A stretch of 64,000 bases of DNA from Artemia franciscana (lineage: Eukaryota; Arthropoda; Branchiopoda; Anostraca; Artemiidae). Numbering within the stretch: position 1 is the first letter of the stretch; each line of letters begins with the position of its first letter. The notes under the pieces are model-generated. The model made no database searches. It was not told the origin of the DNA and saw nothing but the letters and a program-made list of their open reading frames with translations. The stretch lies in NCBI RefSeq assembly GCF_032884065.1, contig NC_088864.1, positions 22,000,994 through 22,064,993 of the forward strand. Direction: 5' to 3'. Below are positions 12,649 through 23,515 of this stretch, one piece after another. Both the position numbers and the translations under genes were made by a program.

Positions 12649-12654
12649 TTTATT
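12649..12654 (-). promoter_or_regulatory. Candidate poly(A) signal of the FAXDC2-like gene
   Basis: AATAAA on the minus strand about 134 bases downstream of the stop codon. It is a position-based guess; other A-rich hexamers are common in this AT-rich sequence. Confidence 0.4.
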
Positions 12655-12787
12655 CAACTATATTTCAAGCATATATAATTTATAATGTCAAGGAAAACGA
12701 AGTATTAACCACCAAACCCAGTAGCCTAATACAATAGGTCAATGAACGAATCCTTTTTCTTCTTTGGTCTTACATAATATCTTACTT

Positions 12788-12932
12788 TTACTCCTTTTCT
12801 TTGCCAAATGATTTTTTGAACAGTAGATCAGATAGTCTAAATCTGCGTTTATAATAAGGCGATTGACGGTATTGCAGATCTGTGCTATGAAGATAGTCCA
12901 GAATTCCTAAGGCCCCAAAACATTGATTAAAC
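12788..12932 (-). CDS. FAXDC2: FAXDC2-like hydroxylase, last coding exon
   Basis: This is the terminal coding exon of a membrane di-iron hydroxylase of the fatty acid hydroxylase / sterol desaturase superfamily. It encodes 47 residues and a TAA stop. On the minus strand a pyrimidine-rich acceptor ending in TTTCCAG precedes it. Its first base completes the lysine codon left open by the exon at 20060-20332, giving the diagnostic join HHMK-FNQCFGALGILDYLH. From memory of the family, human FAXDC2 reads HHLKFNQCYGVLGVLDHLH at the same place. The tail ends in a basic stretch (KKSFGKEKE) that would face the cytosol. An AATAAA lies on the minus strand at 12654-12649, about 134 bases past the stop, and could be the poly(A) signal. 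No frameshift or stop is seen, so this looks like a functional exon. Confidence 0.92.
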
Positions 12933-12992
12933 CTGGAAATAAAAAGAGGATTAATTTAAGGGGCTCCCGGAAAGCGGCATCGGGACTTATTT

Positions 12993-13271
12993 ATGACAGT
13001 GTTCAAGATGCACGAAAAAAAAACTTTGGTCAACAGAAACTTTTTTCTTCACTGCCAAAGTTTTTCGAATACGTCAGGCAGCGGAAAGTTTGATCTTCGT
13101 ATATTGGAATATTGCTACCCACAAGCAAAAATATTTTCTGGTTATAAAAATGCTCCTCAGGATACATTATTACAATACGAGGGGTCAAACATTCTGTTTA
13201 TTGAATTACTTTTGAAGAAACGTTCCGTTCTTTCCGCGGTAACATTTTCTCAAAGCAAATTTTGGCAATGA
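12993..13271 (+). other. 92-codon ORF, not recognised
   Basis: An open frame in the first bases of the intron, opposite strand to the host gene. No domain, signal or repeat is recognised. It may be chance. Confidence 0.15.
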
Positions 13272-13377
13272 AGGAACGGATCGATTTTCAAATGCTAGTA
13301 GGCTACTACACAAAAAAGACTTGCTGCTTTTAAACCCTGTTCTCGATATCCATACACCAAAAAATTCTTTCACAAAT

Positions 13378-13745
13378 AAAAGTAAGAGCTTCATTAAAAC
13401 TTAAAACGAACAAATGACCATTCTATACATGAGGAGGCAGGCCCCTATTTAACCGCGCGCTTTTTATTCTAAATCTGTGTTTTTATTTCCAATAATTTAA
13501 GAACAACTGCTCTAGACCAAGGACGATTAGAACAGAAACTATTTTCACAGTATCTCAAGAAAGAAAGATCTTATTAATTTGCATTTCCTTCAAACAACAC
13601 CGTTTGCAGTTAAAATTTTCTAAATGCTTTTGGAATAACAGGGCAAAGTTTTGGCGTAAGAAGCTTGGTTGAGAAGGGGGAGAAGCCCCCCCTCAAACAA
13701 GAAATGTTTTCTATTCGCTTTAGGTTTAAGTGCGCCTCTCATAGA
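13378..13745. repeat. Diverged solo fold-back end
   Basis: The left arm has AAACTTAAAACGAACAAATG with an AGGAGGCAGGCCCC block. The right arm has GGGGGAGAAGCCCCCC and CTATTCGCTTTAGG. It is a degraded relative of the family A palindrome, without the rest of the repeat. Confidence 0.5.
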
Positions 13746-13934
13746 ATGCTGGACAACATGGGCCTAAAACGCGTGTCCAAGGCTTTAAAACCCCTCCACG
13801 TAACAGAATCCATTGGCCAATGTTCTACTGAATAATATGCAAGTAAGCAATGTTCTAAAGGTGCTGGTTTTATTGGGTAAACGGTTTATATTCTGGTTCA
13901 TTTTTATGGACAGAATTTTTGCTTATGGACGAAT

Positions 13935-15637
13935 CAAACAGTTCGTGGTAACGAACTGTAGTAAGGAGCGACCCGGCTCAATAGTAACCAAAACTCTAAA
14001 AAATAGAATTTTGATGCTAATACATACATCAAAAGAATCGCATTTTAATGCTGATTTTAAATATATAAGTTTCATCAAGTTTAGTCTTACCCATCAAAAG
14101 TTACGAGCCTGAGAAAATTTGCGTTATTTTAGAAAATAGGGGGAAACGCCCCCTAGAAGTCATAGAATCTTTACGAAAATCACACCATCAGATTCACCGT
14201 ATCAGAGAACCCTACTGTAGAAGTTTCAAGCTCCTATCTACAAAAATGTGGAATTTTGTATTTTTTGCCAGAAGGCAGATCACGGATGCGTGTTTATTTG
14301 TTTTTTTGTTTTTTTTGTTTTTTTTTCTTTTTCCCAGGGGTGATCGTATCGACCCAGTTGTCCTAGAATGTTGCAAGAGGGCTCATTTTAACGGAAATGA
14401 AAAGTTCTAGTGCCCTTTTTAAGTGACCAAAAAAATTGGAGGGCACCTAGGCCCCCTCCCAAGCTAATTATTTTACCAAAGTCAACAAATGAAAATTCTG
14501 AGATAGCCATTTTATTCAGCGTAGTCGAAAAACCTTATAACTATGTCTTTGGGGACGACTTACTCCCCCACAGTCCCCGTGGGAGGGGCAACAAGTTACA
14601 AACTTTGATCAGTGCTTACATATAGTAATGGTTATTGGGAAGTGTACAGGCGTTTTCAGGAGGATTTTTCTGGTTGGGGGAGGGGTTGAGAAGAGGGGGA
14701 TATGCTGGGGGAACTTTCCATCGATAGTTTGTCATGGCGGAAGAAAATCTCCATGAAGGGAGCGCAGGATTTACTAGCATTATTTAAAAAAAAATGAAAA
14801 AATAAATATGAAAAGTTCTTTCAGCTGGAAGTAAGGAGCAGCATTAAAACTTAAAACAAACAGAAATTATTACCCATTTGAGGGGCTCACCTCCTAATAC
14901 CTCGCTCTTTACGCTAAAGTATTTTTAGTAATTTCAACTATTTATTCTACAGCTTTTGTGATTCTGGGGTCATTCTTAATGAATTGGGACAAAATTTAAG
15001 CTTTAATGTAAAGAGCGAGGATCTGACAAGGGGGGAAACCCCTCATACATGTAATAAAAATATGAGAATACAAAAGTTCTTTACTTAAGCTAATTTATAA
15101 GTTACGTAAATCTTTTACTAATAAAAATATTCGTAAAAAATCAAAAATTCTAGTTGCCTTTTTAATTAACCAAAAAACCGGAGGGCAACTAGGCTTCCTC
15201 CCCCGCTCTTTTTTTCTCAAAATCATTCGATCAAAATTATGAGAAAGCCATTTAGCCAAAAAAAAATGCAAATTTTGTTTTAATTATTCCTCTGCGGAGA
15301 GCCAAAATCAAAACATGCATTGATTCAAAAACGTCCAGAAATTAAATAAAAAAAACAAGTTTTTTTAACTGAAAGTAAGGAGCGACATTAAAACTTAAAA
15401 CGACCAGAAATTACTTCGTATATGAAAGAGGCTGCTTCCTCATCAACGCCCCGCTCTTTACGCTAAAGTTTTTTACTGTTTTAAAAAGAAGAATTGAGAG
15501 AAAGAGTCAAACTTTAGCGTAAAGAGCGGGGCGTTGATGAGGAAGCAGCCTCTTTCATATACGAAGTAATTTCTGGTCGTTTTAAGTTTTAATGTCGCTC
15601 CTTACTTTCAGTTAAAAAAACTTGTTTTTTTTTATTT
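13935..15637 (+). repeat. Family A dispersed repeat, copy 3
   Basis: Copy of about 1.70 kb. The terminal palindrome at about 15368-15615 is almost perfect. Both arms share the private change GACCAG in place of GAACAG (15402 and 15573-15580) and the same CATCAACGCCCCGCTC block. The sequence between the arms is about 40 bases. Confidence 0.88.
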
Positions 15638-16460
15638 AATAACGTATTAAAGTCATGTTGAGCCTTTGAGGTTGTAAGGCTATGGAAAGATTTTTTACTG
15701 GCTCTCCGAATTTGGCTCGATACTATTTTGGCCGAATTTGGGCAAAACTTAGTGTTTTACGGGTTAACTGTTGGAATACAGCAATATTTTGGTGTTGCCT
15801 CTGTTGTTACTTAATAAGCTAAATCTTCAAGTGCTCATTCAAATGACCTTCAATTTCATATTCTGGCACCACGGGCCTGGCACGTACACAAAATCATTTT
15901 TGGACGCTCAAGTGTTGTTCAATGTCTTAAGGGACAATGATACAAAAGCACTATTTGATACCTTGAATAAAAAAAATCCTGGAATTTCAAGAAAACATAT
16001 CATTTTACGAGGGCCTGGAATCTGACCCCCTCCCATCATTAAATACGTCCTAGCTACAGACCTTGGACGGTCACCTGTGTGACCACCCTTTTCTGAAAAA
16101 ATAAGAGATTTTATGTCAAGTCAACAGTGGCTTACATGTTGGTCTCATACTTGTTGAGTTTAAATGGATGATTTTTACTAAGATCGTACCCCTCTTTTGG
16201 GGAGCTCAATTTCTAGTTTTAAAATTATACGGATTTTAACATTATAATAGTTTTTTATGAGCACCTTTGAACTTGATAAGGTTTACATATTTTGAAATAG
16301 TGTAAATAACACGTTTTGTTGTTGCATCTATCTTAATTGTAGCTTTGTTATTTAAAGTTTTAGTTTCCGCTGCCAAGTAATGCTAATTGAATCCAAGCAG
16401 AGGAAAAAGAATTCAGAACATTTACCAGTGAGTGTCGACATTGAAAAACTTTCGGACATT

Positions 16461-16463
<3 letters not shown>
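15638..16463. other. No gene recognised
   Basis: An 84-codon frame at 15771-16025 has no family resemblance. No repeat was recognised. Confidence 0.5.

Positions 16464-16546
<83 letters not shown>
16464..16546. repeat. (TA)n microsatellite
   Basis: About 41 TA units. Confidence 0.97.
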
Positions 16547-16548
<2 letters not shown>

Positions 16549-16674
16549 ATGTCTCCCATGGACACCGACATGAGGGTCAAGGGTTCAATACCCCCGTCAA
16601 ACAAGATGACACTAAAAAAAATGTATATAATTAGAAAGCAAAAAATGTTCCATTTTAAAGTTTGAGTTAAAAAA

Positions 16675-16790
16675 AACTCCTGTTAGGACTTGAACCTCCC
16701 CTCCCCAACATCTTAAGAAACTTCCTTGCGGTACTCAAGAAGCTCCCAACTTCGCCACTATTTGCACCGGTAAGCCCGCCAATGTAATCT
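16675..16790 (-). other. tRNA-like pol III promoter boxes, possible SINE head
   Basis: On the minus strand TAGTGGCGAAGTTGGGAGC (16760-16742) resembles an A box. GGTTCAAGTCC (about 16696-16686) is a good B box. The spacing of about 50 bases would need a long variable region. The T-arm pairs at only about three positions and no acceptor stem closes, so this is not a functional tRNA. It could be the head of a tRNA-derived SINE. Confidence 0.3.
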
Positions 16791-16799
16791 CTTATGATA

Positions 16800-18650
16800 C
16801 ACTTATTTTTTGTAATAGGAGGGGAGCTATCACGCTGCAGTACCCCTAATATAAGCTTGTTAAAATAATATTCCTGGTAATGATGGAATATTCAAGATTT
16901 ATCCTCATCCCCCTTCCAAACCTCCCTCCAAATTTATATGGAGGCCCCATGAAAAGCAAGAAAACACTAAAAATGTATAAAGGGAGATGAAAAATATTCT
17001 TATTTAAATCTTGGTAACAACAAAGCTCATGATAGAACTTGTCTCCCCCCAAGGGAAATTTCTTAGTGACATTCATGATCTTCCCCACATATCTCCCTTT
17101 TGTGCAGCTAAGCATTTGGATGTAGAGCTTTATATTACTCGAAAAAAATATTTCTACAATTAGAGGCGACCAGCCTTACCTTTATTGCAGGCCTTCTCCA
17201 AAAACACTCCTTCCTCCAAGGAATAAAGGAAGTTAGAGATTAACTTCTTCCCTTGCCGACTTCCCCTCAAATCACTATTCCATATTTTTCTGAAGGTTTA
17301 CGTAGTGTTGAAAAATGCGGGCATAAAATCCACTTTTTGAGACTTCAGGGACCCTCCCCCTGCCCATCTACATAAAGATCCATTAGTACTCCTCTCCAAT
17401 AGCTGACGTGCAACTGTAAAGAAATCTACATGTTTTGGTCATTTTGTCTACATTTTTTGTTCTAAAAGGAATTGCCTTAGTTAAAATTTTGCGTTAGTTA
17501 AATTAAATTAAATTTACAAATTTGATCGCTTTTTCATATCCTCTTGGGAATATAGTTTATATAGGCATATTAATCTAGGCATATTGTCTAGGCATATTAA
17601 GATTTCAATAATTATATAACTCTGAGTGTGTCGGTTCAAATTAAATTTTTCTTATCTCTCTTTCAGATTTTTAATTTTAGCTATTTTCGGGGGTTTTGTC
17701 TCTTTGCTGTTTGAAGGAGGAGCTTATTGCATATTTTAGCTGCGCCGGCTTGATGGATTGCAATTATATATATTTTGTTTCTTGTTTTTTTTTTTCTTCT
17801 AGTAAATTAACTACCTATCTCTCTGTCTCAGCTGCCTATTTTCTGCCTGACAAACAAATACCTTGTGGTGATTAAGTGTAAGTAAGGAGTGACTCGTGCA
17901 AATAGTAACCGAAACCCTCACAAAAGGCGAGCGGAATATACAAAAAAAAAATTGTAGAAGCGATTCTGAGAATGTAAAAAGCATCCAGTTTGAAGCTACC
18001 TCTAGAAATTTTTGAACTTCAGAAAATTAGCTAGATTAACAGGGAAAGATTACAAACATCGCCAAAAATTAAAAAAATCGAGTTAAAAATTAGAATATTA
18101 AATTTTGTACACGAGAGAACAGGTGCAAAGGTCAAAGCACTCTTCCCTCTTCTGTGTTTATAAATGCTATGAACCTTTCAAACCAAGTTGAGCTTTGATC
18201 AGGGAATCGTAAAATCAATCCACCAGGAGTTTTTCGGAAATATATAATTAAAATTATTAGCTTTCGAAGAATTGACTGTCCTTTCGATAGTAGAATCTAC
18301 ACCTGATATCACTTGAAGGATAGCTGCTTGGCTACTTCATAATTTTTTTCAGAAATATCCCTTAGACAATAAAACGATCCTTTTTTTGTGGTGTTGGTTA
18401 AACTAAGAACTACATATTTGATATAGTATCTGCAAGTATCTGGAAGGGTGTAAAGTTGGTGCAAATCTGGTTGCATGTCTGACAACACTGAAAAAAACTA
18501 TAAAAATCTGAAATATTATACTCTGAATCTGAAAATGTGTAGCAGAACCAACTTTGATTTTGATGCATTTTTAGTCATCTATTCACACTGGGCTAGTCCA
18601 CATCCTCTTGAAAAAAAGAGTTGAGAAAAGACTTTATTTTGCTTAAGAAG
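16800..18650. other. No gene; one diverged family A entry sequence
   Basis: At about 17878 GTAAGTAAGGAGTGACTCG and AATAGTAACCGAAACCCT mark the start of a very diverged family A-like repeat. The rest is AT-rich with no recognised content. Short ORFs have no resemblance to known proteins. Confidence 0.4.
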
Positions 18651-18654
18651 AATC

Positions 18655-19910
18655 CGGGTTGCAGCTGTAGCTAGCAGCCTAGTAAGAGACGATCACGTCC
18701 AATAATAAAGAATATAATAATCTATAACCCCTAAAAATAAAGTCAGATCAAAACAGGAAGTCCCTTATAAGAGCTACCTTGTCTAAAATCTCTATGTAAG
18801 ACACTTACCTTCCCTTGGCTTGAACAAGAACGAGAATAATATTGGCTTGAAAATCAAGAAAAGTGGCTATAACCACAATAAACGGCATATATGGTATCTT
18901 TTATTTTCTTTTCGTCAGATAGTGGGTACTGAAACATCATAGAAAGGTGTTTAATGGCCCACAATTGTTAATTTTTTTTTATTAAACTTTTTTACAAATA
19001 CAGCCAATATTTTACGAACAGATTACATTTTTCTTGTACAAGATTGATCAATGACATTATAACAGTAGGTTGTTATATTAAAAGATGATCAATACAAGAA
19101 TAAACCATTGTGTATATTGGACTTATTTAGCTGCCTAATTCTTTGAAGTTCGTCTTTTACTATTCCAAAGAAGACAAAACTTTAAGCTTTTTTTTGGTGT
19201 GTAATCAGGGTTTATCCAGGTTGTAGCGGTAGCTAGTAGCCTCGTAAGAGACGATCACGTCCAATGCTAAGAAATAGAATAACGCATAATTCCTAAAAAA
19301 ATGACTCAGATCAAAACAAGAAGTAACACTATTACAACTGCTTTGTTTGAAACCCTTATATAGGCAAATTACCGTCCCTTGGCTAGATTAATAAGGGAAA
19401 TATTTTGGCTTGAAAATCCAGAAAAGTCTTTATAATAAACACCAAACGCTAGTTCACAGTAACTGAAGTATGAGTTAATAGTAATAGCCTAAATTTCAGC
19501 GGTAGTTTTATCATTGGTAGACTTTTATAGGATATGATGCCCTATTGCATTTTAATATTAAAAAACGAACTACAACCAATAGGAATTAAAATAGTTTTAC
19601 ATAAAAGATTGATATAGTTAGCTAGCTAGTTATCAATAGCATCAGGCATAAATAAGTATCAGGAATAATAGCATTATTATTAGTGTTTCCGGATTTTTTC
19701 GTAAACTGGTTCCAGCGTGTTTAGTCAGTGACGTGTTGAATAAACATTTTGAAGTTTGTAGAGGCCACGAGGAGTTTCCGAAAATTTTTTTGTATGATAT
19801 TACAAGATGATCATTAGGAAAACAAACCATTGCATATATTGGGATTAGTTAGCAGTCTGATTATTTGAGGTTCGTCTTTTACTATTCCATAGAAGAAAAA
19901 GCTGGAAGCT
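18655..19910 (+). repeat. Diverged tandem duplication, two units
   Basis: The segment beginning GTAGCTAGCAGCC at about 18669 recurs as GTAGCTAGTAGCC at about 19230. Both continue with GTAAGAGACGATCACGTCCA. A second shared block (AAACCATTG...ATATTGG, then TTCGTCTTTTACTATTCCA) occurs at about 19103-19170 and 19825-19895. The units are about 560-720 bp. Confidence 0.6.
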
Positions 19911-20059
19911 TATTTCTGCTTATAATTAGGTTTTATGTAAAGGATCGACCTATAGTTCTTTGTATTAATGGCAAAGAATGAACTCTAGCCCGTATAATAA
20001 CTACATGACAGTATGAGTAAGCTACAAGTTATAAGAAAGGTTAAAATAAAAGATCTTAC

Positions 20060-20332
20060 TTCATGTGATGATAATCATGTGCTTCCGGTGTAGAGATCAA
20101 AGGTAGGTGGTAGCCAGAGTGGTCAGCCAACGTTTGGACAACTACCATAGTAAACCAAACCCATTGTGTTGCAATATGAGGACCAACTAATAGAATTCCA
20201 ATGAATGGCGGTAGTAAATTTGATAGTACATGTTCAACAGGGTGACAGTTGATTGCTGTTATTGCTATAGGTGCAGTCCACTGGTGATGCTGCTTGTGAA
20301 TATACTTGTAAATAGCTTTGTGATGGAGCAAT
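20060..20332 (-). CDS. FAXDC2: FAXDC2-like hydroxylase, catalytic core exon
   Basis: This 273-base exon carries most of the di-iron centre. It opens by completing an arginine codon from the previous exon, giving HRLLHH. It then shows HKQHH with the conserved WTAP after it, and later HSGYH and HDYHH. Together these are the three histidine clusters typical of the fatty acid hydroxylase superfamily. Between them are two hydrophobic stretches (around NLLPPFIGILLVG and WVWFTMVVVQTLA) expected to be membrane segments in the ER. The acceptor is TATTCTAG and the donor is GTAAGATC, both good matches to consensus. In this family the enzyme oxygenates lipid or sterol substrates, but the substrate cannot be told from sequence. 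The donor phase (two bases) fits the next exon exactly. All key histidines are present. Confidence 0.95.
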
Positions 20333-20340
20333 CTAGAATA

Positions 20341-22079
20341 ATAAGAGTCAAAATCTAATTGGGTCTCCTTTTTAAACGCCCTTATTCAACTTCCAGTGAC
20401 AACCCCGGCAATTAATCTCTTCTTAGGTTTAGTACCTATTTAAAACCAAAGCATGTATAAGCATGTAAGAAAGCTCAACGACTACGCTGGCTAAACATAA
20501 AAGAAGGAAAAAAAGCAGAAGGGGTTAAATTTTCAACCTGTAAAAGGCAGGAAATAATGCATATTTTGGCTTTGTACTGCCTTAGGAAAAGGAACAAAAA
20601 ATGTAAAATAGAATAAAATTCGTATAGTGATAAAAAAATTGAAAACACTAAATTAAAAGATCCACCTAATCATATCAAATGTTGTCAATCATATTGTTGA
20701 CTATTAGATGATATCAATGGCCAAGTTTCAGCAGCATAGAACATAACGAATTTCACGGCGGCTTTGTAGAAAAACTCGTTCAAATTAGTATTTGTTCTTT
20801 TTATTAGTAATAGTTATACTGTTTTGTTAATACTACAAGCATTTGTGAAGCTTTTTTTTAGCTGTGTTGCTTAAGAATCAAAGCGTTAATTATTATGTAA
20901 ATTTTTGTACAAGAGATGAATTTTCAGTTAAAGTTTTACATAAAGATTAGTTTTGTGCAAAACAATTTGGCAAGTGATTTTGCAAACATAACTTGGGTAG
21001 ATAGAGAGAGGTGTAAATATTCATATGGATTGAAAATCTGCGTATTAGATAAATGAAACTAAAAGTTGTGTGTTAAAACGATGACAGGTCTTTTTTGTTA
21101 CAAATCAATGTAACATTGCAAATCAATAAAACTAAATGTATTTTCGCGTTTTTTACTCTTTTTTCTCTTAATTAAGGCTTCCTTGGCCATTAAAGTTTAA
21201 TGAGTAGTTTACAAGGCATACACTTTTAAAACGAATAAGGGTAGAGAAAATAATTCACATATTTGTTTTCACTAAGATTCAGTACCTCCATATTTTTTCA
21301 AAATTTGCTCTCCTCGGTCCTTTTGGTCTAGTCTACTTACCTTGAAAGTATCACAACCAACTCTTTCAAAGTGTTTTTGTGTCTCTGGTTTAGACTTTGC
21401 GGTGTGTATGAACTTTTAGTCTAAGTAACCAAAAAAGGTATGGCAGATGTCACTGTCAGCCCTAAAAAGGAGCATTAAAATTTCGAATGCTGAGGGAATA
21501 AGCCAACTTCTAAGTTTCCATGACCTCACTTCTATGAGACGTGACCGCTCCAAAGACTGTTTTAGGTTCAAAGACTAAGAGCTGTAAGTTTTATGCCGAT
21601 CAGTGAAAAAGTTTTTTGATCCAAATCATTGTCTTCTAACCAACTCCTTCCACAAAAAGATCTGTCATCCTTTCGTCCTAAGGAACAATCCTTCCAAAGT
21701 TTTGTGGAAACCGGAAACTCAACATGAAACAAGCCCCTTTTTTAAGCATTTGCCAATTCGAATTACTTACGATCCATTCCCCAGTGGTTCTAGGGGTAAA
21801 CTCATTCCTAGAGGAAAATTTAACTTATCTTTCAAATATTTTGATCGGATATCTTGGGGTACGGGGGGAAGGGACAGGTAGCTAGAACTGGAGAGGCATC
21901 GTTTATCCTGTAATTACTTTAGATTCTTACAAAGGGTAATGGAACTTTCATTTTTCAATCCAATCAGCCTTCTCTGAAATTTTTAAGATCGTCCCTTTCG
22001 TAAAATGTGGCAAGTAAACGATAAAAAAATACATTGAGTGCTTGTGGCTATCTCTATCTGCGGCACACAGAAAAGGAGT
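20341..22079. other. Intron DNA with one or two decayed ~280-bp modules
   Basis: No gene. The block at about 21890-22010 (TTTCATTTTTCAATCCAATCA ... TTCGTAAAATG) resembles the tandem unit at 11-12 kb. The ORF at 21603-21881 overlaps this decayed repeat and is probably chance. Confidence 0.45.
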
Positions 22080-22311
22080 TCACACAAATCCAATGTGTGA
22101 ACTCTGTAGCCCTGCTAACCTTTTATGTGTGTACTTCAAACCTCTGCATAAAATTTGCATCCGCGTAAATCTTCTGTGTTTGTAAACCATGTATCTGCGT
22201 AGGCCATGTATTTGTATTACCCAGTCATCTGTGTCAGTCGTGCATCCGTGTAAATATTTTGTGTCTGTAACCTTTGCCTTTGTCAAAATCATCTATCTGC
22301 GTAAACCGTTT
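22080..22311. repeat. Degenerate minisatellite split by family A copy 4
   Basis: Loose repeats of about 21-24 bp around ATCTGTGTAAACC. Related words (TATCAGCGTAAACCATG) reappear at about 27650 on the far side of family A copy 4, suggesting the repeat was inserted into this array. Confidence 0.5.
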
Positions 22312-22690
22312 CAAACAGTTTGTGGTAACGAACAGTAAGTAAGGAGCGAAGCGGCTCAATAGCAACCGAAACTATAAAAAAACAGAGTCTTGATGACAAT
22401 GGAAAGATTAAAAGAACCAGGTTTTGACACATAAAATCTTTCAAATTTAGGGTTAACCATAAAATGTTACGAGCCTGTAAAATTTTGCCTTATTTTTGAA
22501 AAAGGGGGGAACATCTCCAAAACATCAAATAATCTTAATGAAATTCAGACCGTCAGATTCAATTTTGCAATTTCTGCCAGAAGCAAGATCATTGGTGCGT
22601 GTTTACTTTTTTATTTATTTTTTTCAAGGGTGATCGTATCAAACCAGTGCTTCAAGAAGATTGTGAGAGGTTTCATTGTACTGGAAATCA
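22312..22690 (+). repeat. Family A copy 4, 5' part
   Basis: It starts CAAACAGTTTGTGGTAACG and follows family A as far as about GGAAAT at 22690, where the LINE begins. The 3' part resumes near 27006. Confidence 0.75.
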
Positions 22691-23216
22691 TTGGCCAACT
22701 GGAAAAGGAGTTGGAGGATCAAAAATTAAGGTGTGATCAACTGGAGAATCAGGTACTGGAAAGTGATGTCAAGGACCGCAAATTAAATTTGTTAATTCAT
22801 GGCATGCCTACTGAGCGGCCGTCTCAAACAGTTGAAGAAAATGTGAAAAATTTTTATCTGATACAATGGAGATAAGCGACCCCATTCAGATTACGAAGTG
22901 CTACCGTATGCTTGGTGGTTCCGTTAACGTTACTAATCGAAGGCCTCGTCCGGCACCTATATTTATCTCGGTTGTAAACGAACAGAACATTCAGAGGATT
23001 CTCAACTCAGTTCGTAAATTGAAGGGGAGCGGCATTCGTGTGTGCACGGATCTTCCCCCCAAGCTAAACGCTATTCGAAATGAACTTCTTGCGAAAGCAA
23101 AGGATTTACGTGAATCAGATTCCGCAAAGTTTACGCGTGTTAAACAGAAGGGCTCGAAGCTTTGGCTTGAATCCAAATCCACGGCCTCGTCACCCTGGGA
23201 AAGAGTGATGGACTAG
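22691..23216 (+). pseudogene. LINE ORF1 (coiled coil plus RRM-like), truncated
   Basis: The N-terminal part (IGQLEKELEDQKLRCDQLEN) is a coiled coil. It is followed by RKLNLLIHGMP and, after a frame change, by PIFISVVNEQNIQRILNSV and ELLAKAKDLRE. This order matches the L1 ORF1p-like (Transposase_22) RNA-binding protein. The frame change is at about 22855-22866. One more T in a T run there would restore a continuous frame, so a one-base loss is the simplest cause. The start codon and the earlier coiled coil are missing at the junction with family A. Confidence 0.75.
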
Positions 23217-23515
23217 TTATTGCTGTCCCTTTGTGATTATTATTAGCATTGTGATAGACATTTTGATTGATTTTCTTGCCACTTCTGTCACAGTGTTGTG
23301 TACATGTTGGGTTCTACAACCTCGTTTTTTGCGTATGATCTTTTTTTTAGTTTTCTAGTGTTAGTAGGTCTAGTGAAAAAAATCAGGTTTCGAGGTCTTG
23401 TTTGTTCTCTGCCACTTTTTTACCCGATTTGCCTGATTAGTGGTGCGGTGCCATTTCCATTTTTCCGTCGTGCCTGCCTGGGACATAAGGTAAAGATGAA
23501 ATTTATATATAGCAC

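Noticed and set aside
16560..16620. Plus-strand B box-like word GGTTCAATACCCC suggesting a tRNA
   Set aside because: No A box at the right distance and no cloverleaf can be folded.
22080..22310. Loose 21-24 bp repeats that might suggest a CRISPR-like array
   Set aside because: Units are degenerate, unevenly spaced and without distinct spacers, in a eukaryotic context; it is a decayed minisatellite.
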